Origin: an uncultured Lachnospiraceae bacterium
GTDB taxonomy: Bacteria; Bacillota; Clostridia; Lachnospirales; Lachnospiraceae
Direction: 5' to 3'
Assembly: GCA_902799015.1 (NCBI GenBank)
Contig: CADBZI010000002.1
Coordinates: 17,213 to 81,212, forward strand
DNA length: 64,000 bases
The notes beneath the pieces are model-generated. The model was given only the letters and a program-made list of their open reading frames with translations. It was not told where the DNA came from and ran no database searches. Shown piece by piece: positions 59,620 to 64,000 of the stretch (position 1 is its first letter; every line of letters begins with the position of its first letter). A program made the position numbers and the translations under genes.

Positions 59620-59650
59620 AATCGATAAAGATCGATTAAAAAGATATACA
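59620..59650 (+). promoter_or_regulatory. arsR-type promoter with overlapping inverted-repeat operator
   Basis: Predicted -35 TCGATA (59622-59627), 17 bp, -10 TATACA (59645-59650). A perfect inverted repeat AATCGAT-AAAG-ATCGATT (59620-59626, 59631-59637) covers the -35 and spacer, where an ArsR repressor would block transcription. The rest of the 282-bp gap before the gene holds the tandem repeat and nothing else I recognise. Confidence 0.5.
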
Positions 59651-59712
59651 ATTCGAAAATTACAATTCATCGATGCCGATGGATTTGAATAAATAGATAA
59701 GGGGAGATCAGT

Positions 59713-60180
59713 ATGAATAACAGTGCCATCTATGCAGGGGGAGAAAGGTTTGATCGTTTTTTCAAAGCACTTGGAGATCCGCACAGGATTAAGATTCTTG
59801 CATTGCTGAGAGAGAGGGAGCTCAGTGCAGGGGAGATTCTTGAAGCGATTGATATTGTGCAGTCGACACTGTCGCATCATATGAAAACACTCACCGATGC
59901 CGAAGCGGTGATCGCCGTGCGCCACGGCAAGTGGACGTATTATTCTTTGAATGGAGCAATGCTGGAGGAGGCATCCGCATTTCTTAAGATATACGCGGAA
60001 GGAACAAAGGAAAAAAGACAGGAAACAGAAGTACCGGGGACTCAGACCTCTGCCGTAACAGACAGAAGGAGGAAAGAAGAACCGGCAGCCGACCCGGCCC
60101 TGAAGAGTGCCGGCAAGGATGCAGACAAGAGCAGCAAAAAGAAAGATAAGAAAAGTAAGAAGAGCAAAAAGAAAAAGTGA
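59713..60180 (+). CDS. ArsR-family winged-helix regulator with poly-lysine tail
   Basis: A 155-residue protein with AAGGGGAG upstream. Residues ~10-95 form the winged helix: FFKALGDPHRIKILALLRERELSAGEI and VQSTLSHHMKTLTDAEAV are textbook ArsR. No CxC or other metal site typical of ArsR or SmtB sensors is visible, so it may answer to a different signal. The last ~55 residues are an unusual polar tail ending in KKKDKKSKKSKKKK, which could strengthen DNA or RNA binding. It precedes citrate synthase but probably has its own transcript. Confidence 0.87.
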   Translation: MNNSAIYAGGERFDRFFKALGDPHRIKILALLRERELSAGEILEAIDIVQSTLSHHMKTLTDAEAVIAVRHGKWTYYSLNGAMLEEASAFLKIYAEGTKEKRQETEVPGTQTSAVTDRRRKEEPAADPALKSAGKDADKSSKKKDKKSKKSKKKK

Positions 60181-60301
60181 GGAATCGAACGGTTTGTCTG
60201 CAGTCCTGCGACAGTTTTTTGGAGTGACGGCAGGCAATACGGACAGACTGTGTACGGAAACTGATCGGGAAAAAGTGCGGGGGGGAGCCCAGGCTCCTTG
60301 T

Positions 60302-60328
60302 TTGACAGATGCCCGCCTATGTTATAAT
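60302..60328 (+). promoter_or_regulatory. Promoter for citrate synthase
   Basis: Perfect boxes TTGACA (60302-60307) and TATAAT (60323-60328), but with a short 15-bp spacer, which may hold basal activity down. A GC-rich hairpin (GGAG/CTCC, 60284-60297) just upstream could end the arsR transcript. Confidence 0.65.
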
Positions 60329-60379
60329 CTAACACCATAAAATGAGAGAGAAAAAGGCACTAAGCTCGGGAGGTAATGC

Positions 60380-61744
60380 ATGCTGAGTGATGCGGAGAAG
60401 AAGGAGCGCGATGCCCGGCTGTATGAGCTGACGGATGTTGCGCTGAATGCGAACAAGATGGACATGGGGCTCTATCAGAAGTACGATGTGAAGAGAGGGC
60501 TTCGTGAGTCGAACGGACGGGGTGTTCTGACAGGACTGACAGAGATTTCGGATGTCAACGGACATAAGGACATAGACGGGAAGTCAGTGCCGATCGAAGG
60601 GGAACTGTATTTTCAGGGATATAAGGTAAGCGAACTGGTTGAAGGAAACCGGAACCGGAAGTTTATGTTTGAGGAGGCAACGTACCTTCTTCTGTTCGGG
60701 GAACTGCCGACCAGGGCAGAGCTGAGGGAATTCATCCACCTGCTTTCCCAGTACAGGGAGCTGCCGTCAAAGTTTGTGCGGGATGTTATCTTAAAGGCAC
60801 CGAGCAAGAACATCATGAACGGGATGCAGCGGTCGGTTCTGACACTGTATTCTTATGACAGGAACCCGGATGATACAACCGTTCAGAACGTATTTCGTCA
60901 GGCACTTTCGCTGATCGGCGTTATGCCGCTGATCGCTGTCTATAATTATCATGCGTATCAGCATTATAACAATGAGCGATCGCTGATTATCCGTTATCCG
61001 AGCGAGGAACTGTCCACAGCGGAGAATATTCTGCGGATGCTTCGGGATGACGGCGCGTATACGGATCTGGAAGCCAGGGTTCTGGATGAATGTCTGGTCA
61101 TCCATGCGGAGCATGGCGGCGGTAACAATTCGACCTTTACAACCCATGTCGTCTCCTCGACCGGTACCGACACCTATTCCGCGGTGGCCGCGTCCCTGGC
61201 CTCCCTGAAGGGCCCGAAGCACGGCGGCGCCAACCTGAAGGTGGAGAAGATGTTCGAGGACATCAAGTCGCATCTTTCCAACTGGGAGGACGAGGCACAG
61301 ATTCAGGATTATCTGGAAAAGATCATGAAGAAGGAAGCATTTGACCGTTCCGGATTGATCTACGGAATGGGACATGCGATCTACACGCTGAGCGATCCCC
61401 GCGCGGTGATCCTGAAGGAGGCTGCGAAGCGGCTTTCAGAGGCGAAGGGCCTGGAGGAAGAATTTGCCCTTTATGAGTCGGTGGAGCGGATCTCGGCGAA
61501 GCTTCTGACAGAGCGCAAACAGCTGTCCAAACCGATCTGCTGCAATGTTGACTTCTATTCCGGATTCGTATATTCGATGCTTGGAATACCGAAGCAGCTT
61601 TATACCCCGATCTTTGCGATCGCGAGGATCTCGGGCTGGGCGGCACATCGGATGGAGGAACTGATCAATGAAGGTAAGCTGATTCGTCCTGCATATAAGT
61701 ATGTCGGGCATCATCGAACCTATCGGAAACTGGAGGACAGGTAA
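60380..61744 (+). CDS. gltA: Citrate synthase
   Basis: A 454-residue enzyme with GGGAGGTAATGC before ATG 60380. It joins oxaloacetate and acetyl-CoA. Active-site blocks are HAEHGGGNNSTFTTHVVSS, SLKGPKHGGAN, GMGHAIYTLSDPRAVIL and DFYSGFVYSMLG, holding the expected His and Asp residues. The N-terminal ~50 residues are longer than in short bacterial forms. In anaerobes this usually feeds glutamate synthesis by a partial TCA pathway. The 6-phosphofructokinase gene begins 68 bp downstream, so they may be co-transcribed. Confidence 0.95.
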   Translation: MLSDAEKKERDARLYELTDVALNANKMDMGLYQKYDVKRGLRESNGRGVLTGLTEISDVNGHKDIDGKSVPIEGELYFQGYKVSELVEGNRNRKFMFEEATYLLLFGELPTRAELREFIHLLSQYRELPSKFVRDVILKAPSKNIMNGMQRSVLTLYSYDRNPDDTTVQNVFRQALSLIGVMPLIAVYNYHAYQHYNNERSLIIRYPSEELSTAENILRMLRDDGAYTDLEARVLDECLVIHAEHGGGNNSTFTTHVVSSTGTDTYSAVAASLASLKGPKHGGANLKVEKMFEDIKSHLSNWEDEAQIQDYLEKIMKKEAFDRSGLIYGMGHAIYTLSDPRAVILKEAAKRLSEAKGLEEEFALYESVERISAKLLTERKQLSKPICCNVDFYSGFVYSMLGIPKQLYTPIFAIARISGWAAHRMEELINEGKLIRPAYKYVGHHRTYRKLEDR

Positions 61745-61811
61745 CCGCTCCGCGATCGCGAATGCGGGGGGCCTGAGAAAACAGGCAGACTGGAATACAG
61801 GAGAACAGGGT

Positions 61812-62786
61812 ATGGCTTCAAAGATCAAAACGATTGGAGTTCTGACAAGCGGAGGAGATGCGCCGGGCATGAACGCGGCGATCCGTGCGGTTGTCCGGAT
61901 GGCAATCAACAAAGGAATCAAGGTAAAGGGAATCTACCAGGGCTATAAAGGTCTTCTGAATGAAGAGATCGTTGACCTGGACGCAAGAGCTGTTTCAGAC
62001 ACCATATCCAAGGGCGGCACATTTTTGTATACAGCCCGGAGCATGGAGTTCCGCACCCCCGAAGGACAGAAGCAGGCAGCTGAGAACTGCAGAAAAAATG
62101 GAATCGAGGGTCTTGTTGTCATCGGCGGCGACGGGTCATTTGCGGGAGCGGGAAAACTGGCGGAGCTGGGGATCAACACCATCGGTGTCCCCGGAACGAT
62201 TGATCTTGATATCGCCTGCACGGAATACACCATCGGATTCGACACGGCTGTCAATACGGCCATGGATGCGATTGACAAGGTCCGTGATACGTCGACCTCT
62301 CACGAGCGCTGCTCGATCATCGAGGTGATGGGCAGACGCGCCGGATACATCGCTCTGTGGTGCGGTATCGCGAATGGCGCGGAGGACATCCTGCTTCCGG
62401 AAACCTACGATTATGATGAGCAGAAGCTGATCAACAATATCATTGACTGCAGACGCCGCGGAAAGAAGCATCATATTATCGTGAACGCGGAGGGCAATGG
62501 GCATTCGGCTTCCATGGCCCGCCGAATCGAGGCGGCGACCGGCGTGGAGACCAGAGCGACCATTCTGGGACACATGCAGCGCGGCGGCTCTCCGACCTGC
62601 AAGGACAGAGTCTATGCGTCGATGATGGGCGCCTATGCGGTGGATCTGCTGGCGGAGGGAAAGAGCAACCGTGTGGTCGGCTACCGCGATGGTGACTGGG
62701 TAGACTTTGATATGGCCCAGGCGCTTGCCATGCAGAAGGAATTGCCGGATTATATGGTCCGCGTTGCGAAAGCGCTGTCGATATGA
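61812..62786 (+). CDS. pfkA: 6-phosphofructokinase (ATP type)
   Basis: A 324-residue enzyme from ATG 61812, with AGGAG upstream. The N-terminus (TIGVLTSGGDAPGMNAAIRAVV) and the GGDGSFAGA motif, with Gly in the position that marks ATP use rather than PPi, define the family. The catalytic block reads TIDLDIACTEYTIGFDTA; most PfkA have TIDND, so Asn is replaced by Leu while the catalytic Asp remains. HMQRGGSPTCKDR is the fructose-phosphate-binding part. It catalyses the committed step of glycolysis. Confidence 0.95.
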   Translation: MASKIKTIGVLTSGGDAPGMNAAIRAVVRMAINKGIKVKGIYQGYKGLLNEEIVDLDARAVSDTISKGGTFLYTARSMEFRTPEGQKQAAENCRKNGIEGLVVIGGDGSFAGAGKLAELGINTIGVPGTIDLDIACTEYTIGFDTAVNTAMDAIDKVRDTSTSHERCSIIEVMGRRAGYIALWCGIANGAEDILLPETYDYDEQKLINNIIDCRRRGKKHHIIVNAEGNGHSASMARRIEAATGVETRATILGHMQRGGSPTCKDRVYASMMGAYAVDLLAEGKSNRVVGYRDGDWVDFDMAQALAMQKELPDYMVRVAKALSI

Positions 62787-63595
62787 TCTCCAGTACGGGA
62801 AACGCAAAGATCCGGGAACTCGTCAGGCTCAGGAAGAGCGCGAAGGAGCGCATGAAGCGGGGCTTATTTCTCGTGGAAGGGCCGAAGATGTTCCGGGAGA
62901 TTCCCCGCGGTCTGTGCACAGAGGTATATGTGTCGGAAGCATTCCTTCAGACCGGAGAGGGAAAGGCGGCCGGAGAAGTGCTTGACGGAACCTCCTGTCA
63001 GATAGAGGTGGTTTCGGATCCGGTCTTCCGGTATCTTTCCGATACACAGTCCCCGCAGGGGATTCTTGCTCTGGTGCGGCAGCTTCGGTATGAGCTTAAG
63101 GATGTACTGACAGCAAGATGTTCCGGCGCTCCTTTGGTTGTCGTCCTTGAGAACCTGCAGGATCCGGGGAATCTCGGAACCATTCTGCGTACAGCGGAGG
63201 CGGCCGGCGCATCGGGCATCCTGCTCAGTCAGGGCTGTGCCGATCTCTACAATCCGAAGGTGACCCGGTCCACGATGGGGAGCATTTTCCGGGTTCCGTT
63301 TGTCTATACACAGGATCTGAAAGGCGCGATCGTTCAGATGAAGGAGTGCGGCGTACGTATACTGGCCGCGCATCTGAAGGGAAGCGTTGACCTCTATGAG
63401 GAATCTCTTACCGGTCCGACCGTGATTCTGATCGGAAATGAGAGCCGCGGCCTGACAGATGAGACAGCGGCGCTTGCCAATCAGGCGATCCGCATCCCCA
63501 TGAGCGGACGCGTGGAGTCTCTGAACGCGGCGGTCGCCACGGCTGTCTGTCTGTTCGAGGCAAAGCGCCAGAGAAGGATCCGGACAGAGAAGTAA
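62783..63595 (+). CDS. SpoU/TrmH-family RNA 2'-O-methyltransferase
   Basis: A 270-residue enzyme whose start overlaps the pfkA stop by 4 bp. An N-terminal substrate-binding part (KIRELVRLRKSAKERMKRGLFLVEGPKMF) precedes the knotted SPOUT domain with VVLENLQDPGNLGTILRTAEA (motif 1), IGNESRGL (motif 2) and IPMSGRVESLNAAVATAVCLFE (motif 3). It methylates a ribose in rRNA or tRNA, as in the TsnR/RlmB-like group. The exact target is not readable. Confidence 0.93.
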   Translation: MISSTGNAKIRELVRLRKSAKERMKRGLFLVEGPKMFREIPRGLCTEVYVSEAFLQTGEGKAAGEVLDGTSCQIEVVSDPVFRYLSDTQSPQGILALVRQLRYELKDVLTARCSGAPLVVVLENLQDPGNLGTILRTAEAAGASGILLSQGCADLYNPKVTRSTMGSIFRVPFVYTQDLKGAIVQMKECGVRILAAHLKGSVDLYEESLTGPTVILIGNESRGLTDETAALANQAIRIPMSGRVESLNAAVATAVCLFEAKRQRRIRTEK

Positions 63596-63616
63596 AAAGA
63601 GAAGATTACAAACATC

Positions 63617-63649
63617 GGAAGGGAGACTGTCATATAGAGTCTCCCTTCC
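63617..63649 (+). terminator. Terminator-like hairpin after the methyltransferase
   Basis: A perfect 12-bp stem, GGAAGGGAGACT/AGTCTCCCTTCC, with a 9-base loop. Few T residues follow, but stem strength and position 22 bp after the stop fit a terminator. Confidence 0.68.
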
Positions 63650-63652
63650 TGC

Positions 63653-63684
63653 ATCGTACGATTACTTTTCTGAAATCGTACGAT
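63653..63684. promoter_or_regulatory. Paired palindromes, likely operator of the toxin-antitoxin pair
   Basis: Two identical 10-bp palindromes ATCGTACGAT (63653-63662 and 63675-63684), with centres 22 bp apart, about two helical turns. They lie just upstream of the -35 box, and such paired sites are typical for binding by antitoxin dimers. Confidence 0.65.
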
Positions 63685-63689
63685 TTCTA

Positions 63690-63718
63690 TTGCGTTCACC
63701 GTCCGTTTCTGCTATGCT
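63690..63718 (+). promoter_or_regulatory. Promoter of the toxin-antitoxin pair
   Basis: TTGCGT (63690-63695), 17-bp spacer, TATGCT (63713-63718), with the antitoxin start 27 bp downstream. The fit is moderate but the spacing is ideal. Confidence 0.58.
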
Positions 63719-63744
63719 GAAGCCAGAGAAAGGAGGTGCGCCCT

Positions 63745-63960
63745 ATGTCAATCACTGCTACAGAATTAAAAGCCAATCTCAGCAAGTACCTGCTTCTTGC
63801 TGCCACAGAAGATGTTTTCATTACACAGTACGGCAAGATCGTAGCCAAGCTGACCAATCCGTTTCAGAACAGGGTAGAGATCGCGGAGTCCCTTTTCGGC
63901 ATCCTCCCGCAGACCATGACTCTCGAAGAAGCCAGGGAGGAGCGTCTGAGCGAAATATGA
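63745..63960 (+). CDS. Phd/YefM-type antitoxin
   Basis: A 71-residue protein from ATG 63745, with AAAGGAGG eight bases upstream; an in-frame GTG at 63736 lies in the RBS itself and can be ruled out. The start SITATELKANLSKYLLLAA and ITQYGKIVAKLTNP match the Phd/YefM DNA-binding fold, followed by an acidic C-terminal part (MTLEEAREERLSEI) that would bind the toxin. The next gene overlaps by 4 bp, as usual in these modules. Confidence 0.88.
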   Translation: MSITATELKANLSKYLLLAATEDVFITQYGKIVAKLTNPFQNRVEIAESLFGILPQTMTLEEAREERLSEI

Positions 63961-64000
63961 AAGCAATCCTTGATACCAATGTTGTCGTAGACGTACTCCA
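63957..64000 (+). CDS. PIN-domain (VapC-type) toxin, N-terminal fragment cut by window end
   Basis: ATG 63957 overlaps the antitoxin stop. Only 14 full codons are present, reading MKAILDTNVVVDVL, the first strand of a PIN domain including the first catalytic Asp (LDTN). VapC toxins cut specific RNAs and are held by the cognate antitoxin. The rest lies beyond the window. Confidence 0.82.
   Translation, partial: MKAILDTNVVVDVL

Overview
This window looks like a chromosomal segment of a Gram-positive anaerobe of class Clostridia, most likely a Lachnospiraceae-type organism. That placement is inference from four things: teichoic-acid polymer genes (TagG/TagH, several CDP-glycerol glycerophosphotransferases, LtaS-like enzymes), L,D-transpeptidases with PG-binding_4-like regions, secreted proteins with small Ig-like and fibronectin-III-like tails, and balanced GC content. 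No rRNA, tRNA or other species marker is present. Almost every gene is on the + strand; the one clear exception is a CpsB/YwqE-type phosphatase at 16705-17409.

Layout. 1-16.7 kb is a surface-glycopolymer locus: the tail of a DUF2142-like membrane protein, a polyprenyl-phosphate-type GT2 with a DUF2304 partner, a Wzx-type flippase, three further GT2 enzymes, an OafA-like acyltransferase, two extended SDR enzymes, an LtaS-like enzyme, a secreted metallo-beta-lactamase-fold protein, a large polytopic protein, an IspD/TarI-type cytidylyltransferase and a CDP-glycerol glycerophosphotransferase. 17.8-27.6 kb carries a DUF6273-type membrane protein, the TagG permease, a TagH ATPase fused in one frame to UDP-galactopyranose mutase, a second CDP-glycerol transferase, a second LtaS-like enzyme, a membrane glycerophosphodiesterase and a small membrane protein.

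27.6-38.2 kb is the most unusual part. Tandem pairs of secreted GDPD enzymes and secreted SGNH proteins are followed by an MBOAT acyltransferase, a tandem pair of DltD-like membrane SGNH proteins, an adenylate-forming ligase and an acyl-carrier protein, closed by a strong terminator. The parts match the Dlt logic (ligase, carrier, MBOAT, SGNH), but the ligase resembles acyl-CoA ligases rather than DltA. I read this as a Dlt-like surface acylation system that may use a donor other than D-alanine.

38.3-42.1 kb holds a LysR regulator and a TauABC/SsuABC-type importer. 42.2-45.0 kb has a third CDP-glycerol transferase and a secreted FN3-tailed protein. 45.2-50.2 kb is a complete branched-chain amino-acid importer (livJ-H-M-G-F order). 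50.3-55.2 kb holds TelA, XpaC and a zinc-ribbon membrane protein. 55.4-59.4 kb has two L,D-transpeptidases. 59.7-63.6 kb has an ArsR regulator, citrate synthase, 6-phosphofructokinase and a SpoU/TrmH methyltransferase. The window ends in a Phd-type antitoxin and the start of a PIN-domain toxin.

Taken together, the first 45 kb builds, exports, trims and acyl-modifies a polyol-phosphate wall polymer that probably contains galactofuranose. Intergenic DNA is mostly short, but two gaps hold long nested inverted repeats (about 22060-22277 and 51819-51940), and a related hairpin-bearing repeat occurs at about 15255, 22060 and 50226.
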